64,000 nt of DNA from Methylobacillus sp. MM3 (GCF_001645185.1 NZ_LXTQ01000020.1:1-64000), one strand, 5' to 3'. Positions 29,783-40,385 are shown, counted from the first letter of the stretch. Notes: generated by a model from the letters alone, not told the origin. Translations and numbers: made by a program.

Positions 29783-30957
29783 GATTCCTGATCGGCCTGC
29801 TTTTCATTCTGATTGCTGCGGTTGCACTCTCGCTGGTCGCGGGTTCCAACGACGGCTACGTACTGATCGTCCAACCGCCTTATCGCATCGAGATTTCGCT
29901 CAACTTGCTGGTAGTGCTGCTGGCGACGGGATTTTTCTTCCTGCATGGCGTGCTGCGCCTGGTGCAATACACCCTGAATTTGCCACGGAACGTGCGTAAC
30001 TATAAACGCGAACAGCGCCGCATAACTGCACACGCGGCCTTGCTTGAAGGCTTGCATGCGCTGGCGGAAGGCCGTTATGCCAAGGCGGAAAAAGCGGCTT
30101 CCAATGCGCTCAACCTCGGCGAAGATGCTGGCCTGAGCGCGCTGGTTGCCGCTCGTGCCGCGCACAAGCTGAAAATGCTGGGCAAGCGCGATTACTACCT
30201 GGCCGAAGCCGAACGTCTCGCCCCGGAAGCAAGCCTGTCACGGCGGCTGACCCAGGCCGAACTACAGCTGGACGAGCGTCAGTACGCCTCGGCGCTGCGC
30301 ACGCTGCAACAGCTGGATAAAATCGAACCGCACCACTTGCCTTCACTGAGGCTGCAACTGAAAGCGCACCAGCGCCTCGGCAATTGGGAACAAGTGCTGT
30401 CGGTGCTCTCGCAACTCGAAAAACGCGACGCTATCGAGCCGCTTCATCTGCAACAGGTGCGCTATCACGCACATGCACAATTGCTGCAGCGCCGCGCGGG
30501 CAATCGCGAAGAGCTATTGGCGTACTGGAACAAGTTACCGGAAAAAGACCAACTGGACACCCAGCTGGCGCGCATTGCCGCCAAGGTTTTCAACGATGCC
30601 GGCGATGGCGCGACGGCGGCAAAAATCATCGAGATGAGCCTGACCCGGCAATGGGATAGCACACTGGCCGAACTCTACGGCGACAACACGGGCGGGGATA
30701 CGGTCAAGCAATTGCAGCAGGCGGAATACTGGCTGCAAAACCACCACGGCGATGCCGGGCTGCTGCTTTCGCTGGGGAATCTGTGCATCCGCCAGGAACT
30801 ATGGGGCAAGGCGCAAAGTTACCTGGAGGCCAGCCTCAGCGTAAAACCGGGCAGTGCCGCGCATCTGGCGCTGGCGCGACTGCTGGAACGCATGGGAAAT
30901 CAGGAAGAAGCCTACCGGCACTACCGGTTGAGCCTGGAATATGCGTTGAACACGTAG
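29779..30957 (+). CDS. hemY: HemY-type tetratricopeptide membrane protein
   Basis: A 392-residue protein with two N-terminal membrane helices (residues about 3-22 and 40-62) and a C-terminal TPR array (about 90-385), a layout shared by proteobacterial HemY encoded in hemCDXY operons. This HemY is not the protoporphyrinogen oxidase of the same name in Gram-positives; its function is unsettled. The start codon is TTG 29779, overlapping the hemX stop. The stop codon lies inside an inverted repeat. Confidence 0.88.
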   Translation: MRFLIGLLFILIAAVALSLVAGSNDGYVLIVQPPYRIEISLNLLVVLLATGFFFLHGVLRLVQYTLNLPRNVRNYKREQRRITAHAALLEGLHALAEGRYAKAEKAASNALNLGEDAGLSALVAARAAHKLKMLGKRDYYLAEAERLAPEASLSRRLTQAELQLDERQYASALRTLQQLDKIEPHHLPSLRLQLKAHQRLGNWEQVLSVLSQLEKRDAIEPLHLQQVRYHAHAQLLQRRAGNREELLAYWNKLPEKDQLDTQLARIAAKVFNDAGDGATAAKIIEMSLTRQWDSTLAELYGDNTGGDTVKQLQQAEYWLQNHHGDAGLLLSLGNLCIRQELWGKAQSYLEASLSVKPGSAAHLALARLLERMGNQEEAYRHYRLSLEYALNT

Positions 30958-31025
30958 CGCAGGCATCCTTGCCTGCATTGCCTCTTAAGACGCCCGATTT
31001 GATGCAGGCGAGACGCCTGCGCTAC
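30954..31025. repeat. REP-like double-hairpin element between hemY and a convergent gene
   Basis: Outer arms GTAGCGCAGGC and GCCTGCGCTAC (30954-30964, 31015-31025) pair perfectly. Inside, GCAGGC/GCCTGC (30959-30976) and GCAGGCG/CGCCTGC (31004-31020) can form separate hairpins. The hemY stop TAG is part of the left arm. Convergent position and structure suggest a dispersed REP-like element; it may shield both transcripts from 3' exonucleases. No T-run. Confidence 0.7.
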
Positions 31026-31032
31026 AAATAAA

Positions 31033-32064
31033 TCAGGCAAGCACTTTCGCCGGGACCGGCGGCGCATACGTGAACGCGTCCGAGAAGAACTCCTCAGGCG
31101 GCAGGCCGGCCGCAACGAAATCCCGATGCGCCGCTTCCACCATTGCCGGTGCGCCGCAGCAATACACCTGGTAACCGCTCAGGTCGGGGTGATCTTCCAG
31201 CACGGCAAAATGTACGAATCCGCTGCGTCCGCCCCAATCGTCCTCGGGGCGCGGGTCTGAAAGCACCGGGATATAGTCGATGCCGTTCTCTGCATGCCAT
31301 TTCTTCGGCAGATCCGGCAAATAAAGATCGCGCAAGGCCAGCGATCCGCGATACAGCGTCATCTTCCGCGTCATCTTGTGATGCAGCGCATGTTCGATGA
31401 TGCCCTTGATCGGCGCGAAGCCCGTGCCGCCGGCGACGAAAATAATGGGCTTGTCGCTCTCTTCGCGCAGGTAAAAACTGCCCATCGGGCCTTCCAGCCG
31501 CAGGATGGTTTTTTCCTGCATTTCACTGAAAACATATTCGGTGAACTGGCCGCCGGGAATCAGGCGCAGGTGCAGCTCCAGCAACTCGTCGTTGTAGGGC
31601 GCGTTTGCCAGCGAAAATGCGCGGCGCTTGCCGTCCTTGAGCAGGAATTCGATGTACTGGCCGGCCAGAAACTGCATGCGCTCGTTGCTGGGCAGCTTGA
31701 GAGTCATGACGATGACGTCGTGCGCGACGTGTTCGAGCTTTTGCACGCGGCACGGCATGATGCGCGAACGGATTGCGCTGCCGACCGTCACTTCGCGACA
31801 TTCGATGGCAAGATCGCTCTGCGGCCGGGCGCAGCAGAACAAGGCCTTGCCTTCCGCGATTTCCTTTTCGCTCAGCGCGTGCGCCTGATAAGCATTATGC
31901 TGCACCTGCCCTTCCAGCACCGTTCCTTTGCAGGCCCCACAGGCCCCATTGCGGCAGCCGTAGGGAATATTGAAACCTGCCTCCAGCGCAGCATTGAGTA
32001 CCGTATCCCCGGCCGGCACCGAAAACTGGTGGCCGCTGGGCTGGATGGTGACCCTGAAAGACAT
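31033..32064 (-). CDS. Ferredoxin-dependent oxidoreductase, CDP-6-deoxy-delta-3,4-glucoseen reductase-like
   Basis: A 343-residue electron-transfer flavoprotein. The N-terminal plant-type [2Fe-2S] ferredoxin domain has cysteines in CRNGACGACKG and CCARP. An FAD-binding domain follows (RAFSLANAPYNDE), then an NAD-binding domain (VAGGTGFAPIKGIIEH and a late YCCGAPAMVEAA). ATG 32064 with AAGGAT upstream fits better than longer options. Betaproteobacterial copies are routinely called CDP-6-deoxyglucoseen reductase, but no deoxysugar genes are near. It may instead serve an unidentified oxygenase. Confidence 0.88.
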   Translation of the reverse strand: MSFRVTIQPSGHQFSVPAGDTVLNAALEAGFNIPYGCRNGACGACKGTVLEGQVQHNAYQAHALSEKEIAEGKALFCCARPQSDLAIECREVTVGSAIRSRIMPCRVQKLEHVAHDVIVMTLKLPSNERMQFLAGQYIEFLLKDGKRRAFSLANAPYNDELLELHLRLIPGGQFTEYVFSEMQEKTILRLEGPMGSFYLREESDKPIIFVAGGTGFAPIKGIIEHALHHKMTRKMTLYRGSLALRDLYLPDLPKKWHAENGIDYIPVLSDPRPEDDWGGRSGFVHFAVLEDHPDLSGYQVYCCGAPAMVEAAHRDFVAAGLPPEEFFSDAFTYAPPVPAKVLA

Positions 32065-32154
32065 GCTTATCCTTTGAATATGCGGAAAAAATGCGCATTT
32101 TACCATATTGGACCAAGAGCCCGCCTCGGCAAATCACTCATAGCGCCCTGGACG

Positions 32155-32535
32155 TTAATCCTCCCGGCGCCATTGTCCTTCGATCACGCCATCGTCCTCC
32201 ACGGGCGGCTTGCGCGATGCAGGAAGCGGAATAATCAACAGCAGCACGGCGACAATATCGCTCAGTACGCCGGGCAGGATCAACAGAATGCCGGCAATCA
32301 TCTTTTTGGCACTGGTCAGCAACGCGAGTACGGGGTGACGGCCTTCCTGCAGCGTCTGGATCAATCTTGCAAACACGACAATGCGCTCTTCCATGATCAG
32401 TGCGGCGCCAAACGCCGCGCTGGCCAGAAGATAGCCCAGCACCCACCAGCCGTAGCGGGAGGCCAGCTCGAACAGCAGCACAACCTCCAGAACAGGGAAT
32501 GCGAGTAAAATCAGAAAAATGAGGAGCATGCGCAT
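32155..32535 (-). CDS. fxsA: FxsA family membrane protein
   Basis: A 126-residue inner-membrane protein with three to four hydrophobic helices and the family pattern FPVLEVVLLFELASRYGWW near the N-terminus, then GILLILPGVLSDIVAVLLLI. E. coli FxsA, when abundant, blocks exclusion of phage T7 by the F plasmid; the normal function is unknown. It diverges from cutA with only two bases between start codons. Confidence 0.92.
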   Translation of the reverse strand: MRMLLIFLILLAFPVLEVVLLFELASRYGWWVLGYLLASAAFGAALIMEERIVVFARLIQTLQEGRHPVLALLTSAKKMIAGILLILPGVLSDIVAVLLLIIPLPASRKPPVEDDGVIEGQWRRED

Positions 32536-32537
32536 CG

Positions 32538-32867
32538 ATGGATAATCCTACGGATAAAATTATTGTGATCAGCAATCTGCCGGATCAGGGCAGCGCGACC
32601 CGGTTGGCCGAGATATTGATTAGTCGTGGACAGGCCGCGTGCGTAAACGTTCTCGCCCCCTGCACCTCAATCTATCATTGGCAGGACAAAACCGAAAGCA
32701 CGCAGGAAGTCCCGGTACTGATCAAGACCACGCAGGAAAAATATGCCGAAGTAGAACGTACCATACGTACCCACCATCCTTATGAACTTCCCGAAATCGT
32801 CTATGTCCCAATCGCGGGCGGATTGCCCTCCTATCTGGACTGGATTTCCAAAGAAACCTCGCGCTGA
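32538..32867 (+). CDS. cutA: CutA divalent cation tolerance protein
   Basis: A 109-residue trimeric PII-like protein. Typical blocks are GSATRLAEILISRGQAACVNVL, SIYHWQDKTE and HPYELPEIVYVPIAGGLPSYLDWI. Once linked to copper tolerance, the family's real role is still open. It sits 13 bases upstream of dsbD, a widespread cutA-dsbD pairing. Confidence 0.95.
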   Translation: MDNPTDKIIVISNLPDQGSATRLAEILISRGQAACVNVLAPCTSIYHWQDKTESTQEVPVLIKTTQEKYAEVERTIRTHHPYELPEIVYVPIAGGLPSYLDWISKETSR

Positions 32868-32880
32868 GTTCCCCGCCCAT

Positions 32881-34713
32881 ATGTTACGTTCACTGATTCT
32901 TATCTGCTGCCTGCTCGTGTCCAATGCCTTTGCCGATACCGCAGCCAGCGGCAGAACCCTGTTTGTCGACGAACAGGAGCAGGCCGTCCTCGAGCCTGAC
33001 CAGGCATTCGGCCTGAAAATCGAGCCGGTCGATAACCAGACCCTGAATGCACATTTCACGGTGGCGCCAGGTCATTATCTGTATCGCGAGCGCATCAGCT
33101 TCAAAATCAAGGATGGCAGCACCAGCAATGTCATTGCGGTGGAAATGCCGCCGGGCGAAGCCAAGCAGGATCCCAACTTTGGTGAAATGCTGGTCTTCCA
33201 TCAAGGCTTCGACGCAAAAATCCTCCTGAAACACGCGGGCAGCGCCCCCCAAACGCTGACCCTGCTGGCCAGCTACCAGGGTTGCAGCGACAAGGGGCTC
33301 TGCTATGCGCCGATCCGCAAGACGATTGAAGTCGATCTGCTCGCTACCGGAAATACAGCGAGCGGCAATGACTCCAGCAGCGAAACCGACCGGATACGCA
33401 CATTACTGCAAGGCGGCAAGCTGTGGCTGATCGTGCTGGGTTTCTTCGGCTTTGGCCTGCTGCTGTCGCTCACACCGTGCGTTTTTCCGATGATTCCCAT
33501 CCTGTCCGGCATCATCGTCGGGCAGGGTCAGCACCCTACGCGCATGCATGCGTTCAACCTGTCTGTCGCCTATACCCTGGGCATGGCGGTCAGCTACACC
33601 TTGGCCGGAATCGTGGCGGCCTTTTCCGGACATCTGATCAGCACCGCATTGCAAAACCCCTGGGCACTCGGTTTCGGTGCGCTGGTTTTCGTTGCCCTGG
33701 CATTGTCGATGTTCGGCTTCTATGAACTCCAGCTGCCGAGCTCGCTGGAAAATCGCCTGATCAACACCACCAATCGCATCAAGGGCGGGCGCTTCATCAG
33801 CGTATTCGTTATGGGCGCGCTTTCGGCGCTGATCATGAGCCCATGCGTCGCCGCCCCCCTGGCGGGAGCGCTTCTGTATATAGGCCAGACCCACGACGTG
33901 ATACTGGGCGGTGCGGCGCTGTTCGCGATGTCGCTCGGCATGGGCGTGCCCTTGCTATTGCTGGGCGCATCCGCCGGTGCACTGCTGCCCAGAAGCGGCC
34001 CGTGGATGAATGCCGTGCGCAATTTCTTCGGCGTGGTGATGCTGGGCATGGCGGTGTGGCTGATTGGCCCGGTCATTCCGGCGTCGCTGCAATTGGCTTT
34101 ATGGTCCGCGCTTTTGATCGTGCCGGCGGTCTATCTGCATGCACTGGATGGCTTGCCGCCCCACTCGAACAAATGGGCCAAAATGTGGAAAGGCATCGGC
34201 ATCATGCTGCTGGTCGCCGGCATCGCATTGCTGCTCGGCGCATTGGCAGGCAGCCGGAATCCATTGCAACCGCTAGAAGGGCTGCGTGCCACGACAGGCA
34301 GCGCAGCGCATGCACCAGTGCTGCCGTTCCAGCGCGTGAAGAATGTCGCCGAGCTGGATCGGGCCGTGCAGCAGGCTCAGGGCAAATACGTGATGCTGGA
34401 TTTTTATGCCGACTGGTGTGTGGCCTGCAAGGAATTTGAGCAATACACCTTTGCCGACCCGCGCGTCCGGAAGCTTCTGGAGAATGCCATTCTGCTCCAG
34501 GCCGATGTCACGCAGAATGGCCCCGACGATGCCGCCCTCCTCTCGCGTTTCGGTTTGTACGGCCCGCCGGGCATCATCTTTTTCGACCCCAATGGCAATG
34601 AGATTTCCGCGGCGTCCGTCGTCGGCTATCAGGATGCCGATAAATTCCTGGTCACGCTCAATACCGTTTACGGCAGCAAGGAGGGCGCATGCGCACCGTC
34701 GCTCGCGTGCTGA
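32881..34713 (+). CDS. dsbD: Thiol:disulfide interchange protein DsbD
   Basis: Carries electrons from cytoplasmic thioredoxin across the membrane to keep periplasmic thiols reduced. The 610-residue protein has a signal peptide, an N-terminal alpha domain with CSDKGLCYAP, eight membrane helices with the cysteine motifs TPCVFPMIPIL and SPCVAAPLAGALL, and a C-terminal thioredoxin domain with DWCVACKEFE. All six functional cysteines are present. The 3' end overlaps the next gene, a TlpA-like thioredoxin, by 25 bases. Confidence 0.96.
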   Translation: MLRSLILICCLLVSNAFADTAASGRTLFVDEQEQAVLEPDQAFGLKIEPVDNQTLNAHFTVAPGHYLYRERISFKIKDGSTSNVIAVEMPPGEAKQDPNFGEMLVFHQGFDAKILLKHAGSAPQTLTLLASYQGCSDKGLCYAPIRKTIEVDLLATGNTASGNDSSSETDRIRTLLQGGKLWLIVLGFFGFGLLLSLTPCVFPMIPILSGIIVGQGQHPTRMHAFNLSVAYTLGMAVSYTLAGIVAAFSGHLISTALQNPWALGFGALVFVALALSMFGFYELQLPSSLENRLINTTNRIKGGRFISVFVMGALSALIMSPCVAAPLAGALLYIGQTHDVILGGAALFAMSLGMGVPLLLLGASAGALLPRSGPWMNAVRNFFGVVMLGMAVWLIGPVIPASLQLALWSALLIVPAVYLHALDGLPPHSNKWAKMWKGIGIMLLVAGIALLLGALAGSRNPLQPLEGLRATTGSAAHAPVLPFQRVKNVAELDRAVQQAQGKYVMLDFYADWCVACKEFEQYTFADPRVRKLLENAILLQADVTQNGPDDAALLSRFGLYGPPGIIFFDPNGNEISAASVVGYQDADKFLVTLNTVYGSKEGACAPSLAC

Positions 34714-35246
34714 TCGGCATACTGATTCTGACCGCGGCGGGTTTTCTTGCCTACGGAATGCTGGTTCCGGCAACCGGCACAAAAACGGATAAAGGCTCTC
34801 TATCCGGCGCTGTCGAGGCGCTTTTTGCAGCCAGCTTCCCCGACCAGACAGGCACCGCGCAATCGTTAGACCAATGGCGAGGCAAAGTCATCGTGGTCAA
34901 CTTCTGGGCGACCTGGTGTCCCCCTTGCCGCGAAGAAATGCCAGAGCTGTCGGCATTTCAGGATCAATACCGCTCACGCGATGTAGTTGTGCTGGGAATT
35001 TCCACAGATGATGCCGCTAAAATTCGCGAATTTGCAAAAGAGTCGCCAACGACATATCCGCTGCTCTCGGGAGATTTCGAAGCCATGGTATTGGCCGAAA
35101 GCTTCGGCAACACCAAGGGAATTCTTCCCTATACCGCCTTGATACGTCCGGATGGAAGCATCGCCAGCGCCTATATGGGCCGCCTCGACATGAAAATCCT
35201 GGAAAAAGATGTGATCGCTCTAATCGCTGCGCATAAGCAATTGTAA
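34689..35246 (+). CDS. TlpA-type membrane-anchored thioredoxin
   Basis: A 185-residue protein with an N-terminal membrane helix (VLIGILILTAAGFLAYGML) and a periplasmic thioredoxin fold with WCPPC (C77, C80) and the cis-proline in GILPYTALI. It is the size of TlpA/ResA reductases. Overlap with dsbD suggests DsbD reduces it, and a target such as cytochrome c apoprotein or copper-centre assembly is plausible. The substrate cannot be told from sequence. Confidence 0.9.
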   Translation: MRTVARVLIGILILTAAGFLAYGMLVPATGTKTDKGSLSGAVEALFAASFPDQTGTAQSLDQWRGKVIVVNFWATWCPPCREEMPELSAFQDQYRSRDVVVLGISTDDAAKIREFAKESPTTYPLLSGDFEAMVLAESFGNTKGILPYTALIRPDGSIASAYMGRLDMKILEKDVIALIAAHKQL

Positions 35247-35353
35247 TTGCTGTAATTTCGTCAAACTCCAGCGAATTCGCTAGACAACTCCCATGAACTT
35301 ACGGCAAACTTGCCTCCTTGCAAACCATTCACTGGCTGAACAAACCACCTGAA

Positions 35354-35821
35354 ATGGCTGAAAAAACAGGCGTCAAATCCATCCTTGTCCTGCATGGCCC
35401 CAACCTTAATCTGCTCGGACTACGCGAACCGGAGCATTACGGCAAGGCCACACTGGAAAGCATCAATAAGCAATTGTCCAAGCGCGCCGGCGAAGCCGGA
35501 GTGAGTCTTGAGGCTTTCCAGAGCAACAGCGAAGCCGACCTGGTCGGCAAGGTGCAGTCATTGGCGGTCAACAAGGCCGATTTCATCCTGATCAATCCCG
35601 CCGCATTCACGCACACATCCGTCGCGCTGCGCGACGCGCTGGCTGCGGTCAAGATTCCGTTTATCGAAGTTCATCTTTCCAACGTGCATGCCCGCGAAGC
35701 CTTCCGTCATCATTCCTACTTTTCCGACATCGCCGTCGGCGTCATTTGTGGGCTGGGCGCGCAAGGTTACGAGCTGGCACTGGAATACGCTCTCAACGCA
35801 TTAAGCTCAACAGAGGTTTAA
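35354..35821 (+). CDS. aroQ: Type II 3-dehydroquinate dehydratase
   Basis: Third step of the shikimate pathway. The 155-residue protein has [19 protein letters not shown], the catalytic region [17 protein letters not shown] and [20 protein letters not shown], including the active-site histidine and arginine. ATG 35354 was chosen; an in-frame ATG 36 bases upstream lacks family support. The accB start follows one base after its stop, the usual aroQ-accB-accC order. Confidence 0.96.
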   Translation: MAEKTGVKSILVLHGPNLNLLGLREPEHYGKATLESINKQLSKRAGEAGVSLEAFQSNSEADLVGKVQSLAVNKADFILINPAAFTHTSVALRDALAAVKIPFIEVHLSNVHAREAFRHHSYFSDIAVGVICGLGAQGYELALEYALNALSSTEV

Positions 35822-35822
35822 C

Positions 35823-36290
35823 ATGGATCTGCGCAAACTAAAAAAACTGATCGATCTGGTCGAAGAGTCCGGCATTGCCGAACTCGAACTGACCGAAGGT
35901 GAGGAAAAAGTCCGTATCAGCCGCCAACCGGCCGGCGGCCAACCGCAATTCTATCCGTACATGCAGCAACCCATGATGCACATGGGCGCACCGGCAGCCG
36001 CTCCTGCAGCCGTTGCTACTGTTGCCGACAGCCCTTCCGCCGCACCGGTGATCGAAGGCCACGTGGTGAAGTCTCCCATGGTCGGTACGTTCTACCGTTC
36101 TCCGTCTCCGGACGCCAAGGCTTTTGTCGATATCGGCTCCAGCGTCTCCTCCGGCGATACCCTGTGCATCATCGAGGCCATGAAGCTGCTGAATGAAATC
36201 GAATCGGATCACAGCGGCGTCATCAAGGCCATTCTGGTCGAAAACGGCCAACCCGTCGAATACGGCGAACCGCTGTTCATTATCGGTTAA
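35823..36290 (+). CDS. accB: Biotin carboxyl carrier protein of acetyl-CoA carboxylase
   Basis: Carries carboxybiotin between the two halves of acetyl-CoA carboxylase for fatty acid synthesis. The 155-residue protein has the N-terminal helix [18 protein letters not shown], a Pro/Ala-rich linker (about residues 50-75) and the biotinyl domain with the acceptor lysine in [11 protein letters not shown]. accC begins 14 bases after its stop. Confidence 0.97.
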   Translation: MDLRKLKKLIDLVEESGIAELELTEGEEKVRISRQPAGGQPQFYPYMQQPMMHMGAPAAAPAAVATVADSPSAAPVIEGHVVKSPMVGTFYRSPSPDAKAFVDIGSSVSSGDTLCIIEAMKLLNEIESDHSGVIKAILVENGQPVEYGEPLFIIG

Positions 36291-36304
36291 CCAGAGGGCT
36301 TCCC

Positions 36305-37654
36305 ATGTTCGAGAAAGTCCTTATTGCCAACCGGGGGGAGATTGCCCTCCGCATCCAGCGAGCGTGCCGCGAACTAGGCATCAAGACGGTTGCGGTACAC
36401 TCCGAAGCCGACCGCGAAGCCAAGTACGTCAAGCTGGCGGATGAATCCGTCTGCATTGGCCCGGCACCTTCCAGCCAGAGCTATCTGCACATCCCGGCCG
36501 TGATCAGCGCCGCCGAAGTCACCGACGCCGAAGCGATCCATCCCGGCTACGGTTTTTTGTCTGAAAACGCAGACTTCGCCGAGCGTGTCGAGCAAAGCGG
36601 CTTCATTTTCATCGGCCCCCGCCCCGATACCATCCGCCTGATGGGCGACAAGGTGAGCGCCAAAGACGCGATGCGGAAGGCCGGCGTGCCATGCGTGCCG
36701 GGATCCGAGGGCGCCCTGCCGGACGATCCGGACGAAATCATGAAGACCGCGAAGCAGATCGGCTACCCGGTCATCATCAAGGCCGCGGGCGGCGGCGGCG
36801 GGCGCGGCATGCGTGTAGTGCATACCGAAGCGGCCCTGCTGGCATCGGTCAACATGACCAAGGCCGAAGCCCAGGCCGCTTTCGGCAATCCCATGGTCTA
36901 CATGGAAAAATTTCTGGAACAGCCGCGCCATATCGAAATTCAGGTACTGGCCGACGAGCACGGCAACGCCGTGTACCTGGGCGAGCGCGACTGCTCCATG
37001 CAGCGCCGCCACCAGAAAGTGCTGGAAGAAGCGCCTGCACCAGGCATAGACCGTAAACTGATCGCCACCATCGGCGAGCGCTGCGCGGAAGCCTGCCGTA
37101 CCCTCGGGTATCGTGGCGCGGGGACCTTCGAATTCCTGTACGAAAACAATGAGTTCTATTTCATCGAGATGAACACGCGCGTGCAGGTTGAGCATCCGGT
37201 CACCGAACAGGTTACCGGCATCGACATCGTGCAGACGCAATTGCTCGTCGCCGCCGGACAAAAGCTGCCGTTCAAGCAGAAGGACATCCAGCTGCGCGGC
37301 CACTCCATCGAATGCCGTATCAACGCCGAGGATTCGCATACGTTTGTGCCTTCCCCCGGCCGCATCACCGGCTTCCACATGCCGGGCGGACCTGGCGTGC
37401 GCGTCGATACGCATGCGTACCACAACTACATGGTGCCGTCGCATTACGACTCCATGATCGGCAAGCTGATCACCTACGGCGACACGCGCGAGCAGGCCAT
37501 TGCCCGCATGCGCATCGCGCTGTCGGAAATGGTGGTCGAAGGCATCAAGACCAACATTCCGTTGCACAGCGAACTGATGAACGATGCAGCCTTTCACCAG
37601 GGCGGCACCAGCATTCATTACCTGGAAAACAAGCTCGGCATCGCCAGCAAGTAA
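36305..37654 (+). CDS. accC: Biotin carboxylase subunit of acetyl-CoA carboxylase
   Basis: ATP-grasp enzyme that carboxylates biotin on AccB. The 449-residue protein starts [21 protein letters not shown] and includes the glycine loop [11 protein letters not shown], the block [15 protein letters not shown] and [13 protein letters not shown]. Length and motifs are normal. Followed by prmA after 24 bases. Confidence 0.98.
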   Translation: MFEKVLIANRGEIALRIQRACRELGIKTVAVHSEADREAKYVKLADESVCIGPAPSSQSYLHIPAVISAAEVTDAEAIHPGYGFLSENADFAERVEQSGFIFIGPRPDTIRLMGDKVSAKDAMRKAGVPCVPGSEGALPDDPDEIMKTAKQIGYPVIIKAAGGGGGRGMRVVHTEAALLASVNMTKAEAQAAFGNPMVYMEKFLEQPRHIEIQVLADEHGNAVYLGERDCSMQRRHQKVLEEAPAPGIDRKLIATIGERCAEACRTLGYRGAGTFEFLYENNEFYFIEMNTRVQVEHPVTEQVTGIDIVQTQLLVAAGQKLPFKQKDIQLRGHSIECRINAEDSHTFVPSPGRITGFHMPGGPGVRVDTHAYHNYMVPSHYDSMIGKLITYGDTREQAIARMRIALSEMVVEGIKTNIPLHSELMNDAAFHQGGTSIHYLENKLGIASK

Positions 37655-37678
37655 CCGGCACCAACCAGCAGGATAAAC

Positions 37679-38562
37679 ATGACCTGGCAATCGCTTGAAA
37701 TCACGGCGGGCGAAGAAGTCGCCGAAAATGTCAGCGATGCGCTGATGGAACTGGGCGCACTGTCGGTCAGTATCGAGGACGCCGACGCGCAAACCGACGA
37801 CGAAAAACCAATTTTCGGCGAGCCGGGGGAAGCACCGCCCGGCGTCTGGCGGCACAACGTGGTCAGCGCACTGTTCGATGCCGACGCCGATATCGCGGAG
37901 GTCATGCAGCAATTGTCCGAAGCCACCGGCCTGCGCAATCTCGGCTACACGGTACAGGCGGTAGAAGAACAGGACTGGGTGCGCGCCACCCAGTCGCAGT
38001 TCGACCCCATCCGCATCCGTGACGACCTGTGGATCGTGCCTTCCTGGCACGTCGCACCCAATCCGGAAGCGCTTAACATCGTGCTCGACCCCGGGCTCGC
38101 CTTCGGCACCGGCAGCCATCCGACTACGCATCTGTGCCTCGCCTGGCTGGCGGATAACCTGCAAGCCGGTGAAACCGTGCTCGACTACGGCTGCGGTTCC
38201 GGCATACTCGCCATTGCCGCCAAACGGCGTGGCGCAGGTGAAACGCTGGGCGTGGATATCGATCCGCAAGCGATGGTGGCGAGCCGCTATAACGCCGAAA
38301 ATAATGAAGCGGACGTGCGTTTTGTACTGCCGGACGAAATGCCAGCCTTCGTCGCCGACGTAGTCGTGGCCAATATTCTCGCCAGCCCGCTCAAGGTGCT
38401 GGCACCCGCCCTGGCGTCGCATTGCCGCAGTGGCGGGCGCATCGCGCTCTCGGGCATACTGCGCGAGCAGGCCGAAGAGGTCTCCGCCATCTATAGCGAA
38501 TGGTTCGACATGAACCCGCCGCTTCCACTCGATAACTGGGTACTGCTGACAGGCCGCAAAAA

Positions 38563-38566
<4 letters not shown>
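37679..38566 (+). CDS. prmA: Ribosomal protein L11 methyltransferase
   Basis: SAM-dependent methyltransferase that trimethylates L11. The 295-residue protein has an N-terminal substrate-recognition domain (residues 1-55), then [17 protein letters not shown], the SAM motif [23 protein letters not shown] and ANILASPL. It overlaps the next gene by four bases. The accBC-prmA order is common in betaproteobacteria. Confidence 0.97.
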
Positions 38567-39531
<965 letters not shown>

Positions 39532-39597
39532 CCCGCCCGCCGGCGCAGCATCCCGACCAAACGTGATAGCATGATTCGAAATAACAGGACAACCGCG

Positions 39598-40206
39598 ATG
39601 ACTGCCCGTAAAACCCTTTCCCAAGCAAAAGTCGACAATATTGGCCACGCCGCAGCCCGGCTGCATCGTTTACTGAAAGAGCTTGGGCATGCCGAGGGGT
39701 TGCAGCAGTCGGCGGCGACCATGCCGGACGCGCGCGACCGCCTCAGTTTCATCGATCAGACCATGCATGAGGCCTCGGAAAAAACCATCAGCGCCGTCGA
39801 GAATTCCTTGCCGCTGACCGAGAGAACGCGCACCACCTGCGCCGACCTGGTCGAACGTCTTTCCGCTGCGCCCGATCTCGCGCACCACACCGTGATGCAG
39901 GAAACCGTATCGCGTCTGGGTGAGATCGCTTCTGCGGAAGAAGCGCTGCGCCATAACCTGCTGCAAATCATGGAAGCGCAGGAATTCCGTGACGTTGCGG
40001 GGCAGATGGTCAACAAGATTCTCGATGCCGCCGTGGAAATCGAAAGAATCCTGCTCGACATCCTGCGCGAGCATGCGCCCGATAGCCAGACCGGCTCCCT
40101 GATCCGTACCGACGGGCTCACCGCCGGCCCTGCCATGAAGTCGCAATCCGATGGCCTGAACGGCCAGGATGAGGTTGACGACCTGCTGGCCTCCATGGGC
40201 TTCTGA
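39598..40206 (+). CDS. cheZ: Protein phosphatase CheZ
   Basis: Dephosphorylates CheY-P in chemotaxis. The 202-residue helical protein carries the catalytic signature QEFRDVAGQM (D132 and Q136 correspond to the essential Asp and Gln) and ends in the CheY-binding tail QDEVDDLLASMGF. ATG 39598 has AGGAC upstream. It stands alone here, with no che or flagellar genes in the window, 66 bases after the DUF3426 gene. It may act on a distant CheY or on another receiver. Confidence 0.9.
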   Translation: MTARKTLSQAKVDNIGHAAARLHRLLKELGHAEGLQQSAATMPDARDRLSFIDQTMHEASEKTISAVENSLPLTERTRTTCADLVERLSAAPDLAHHTVMQETVSRLGEIASAEEALRHNLLQIMEAQEFRDVAGQMVNKILDAAVEIERILLDILREHAPDSQTGSLIRTDGLTAGPAMKSQSDGLNGQDEVDDLLASMGF

Positions 40207-40219
40207 TTTTCTCAATACC

Positions 40220-40236
40220 CGCACTACTAGTGTGCG
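40220..40236 (+). promoter_or_regulatory. Candidate NtrC site upstream of nasT
   Basis: The dyad CGCAC-N7-GTGCG has the 17-base spacing of NtrC enhancers (consensus TGCAC-N7-GTGCA), with one change in each arm. It lies about 100 bases upstream of a sigma-54 promoter. Confidence 0.5.
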
Positions 40237-40333
40237 CCGGCCTGATTTACTGGTGCATACGCCCCCGCCTCAACACAGCCATAACACTTTCTCTGCAGCA
40301 CAATATCCTTGATTATTATAGATAAACAGCAGT

Positions 40334-40348
40334 TGGCACAGCTGTTGC
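40334..40348 (+). promoter_or_regulatory. Sigma-54 promoter of nasT
   Basis: TGGCAC-N5-TTGC with exact GG-N10-GC spacing, a full match to the -24/-12 consensus, 38 bases before the nasT start codon. With an upstream NtrC-like dyad it indicates nitrogen-limited expression of nasT and possibly the whole nasT-nrt unit. Confidence 0.8.
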
Positions 40349-40385
40349 TATCGTTGGATCAAGGATTAATTTTTATGGGTGCGCC

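Noticed and set aside
31033-32064. Deoxysugar biosynthesis gene (ascD)
   Set aside because: The domain order fits many ferredoxin-type reductases and no nucleotide-sugar genes are near, so I gave no gene symbol.
36374-38422. 682-codon open frame antisense to accC and prmA
   Set aside because: It spans two certain genes, has no family motif and no ribosome site.
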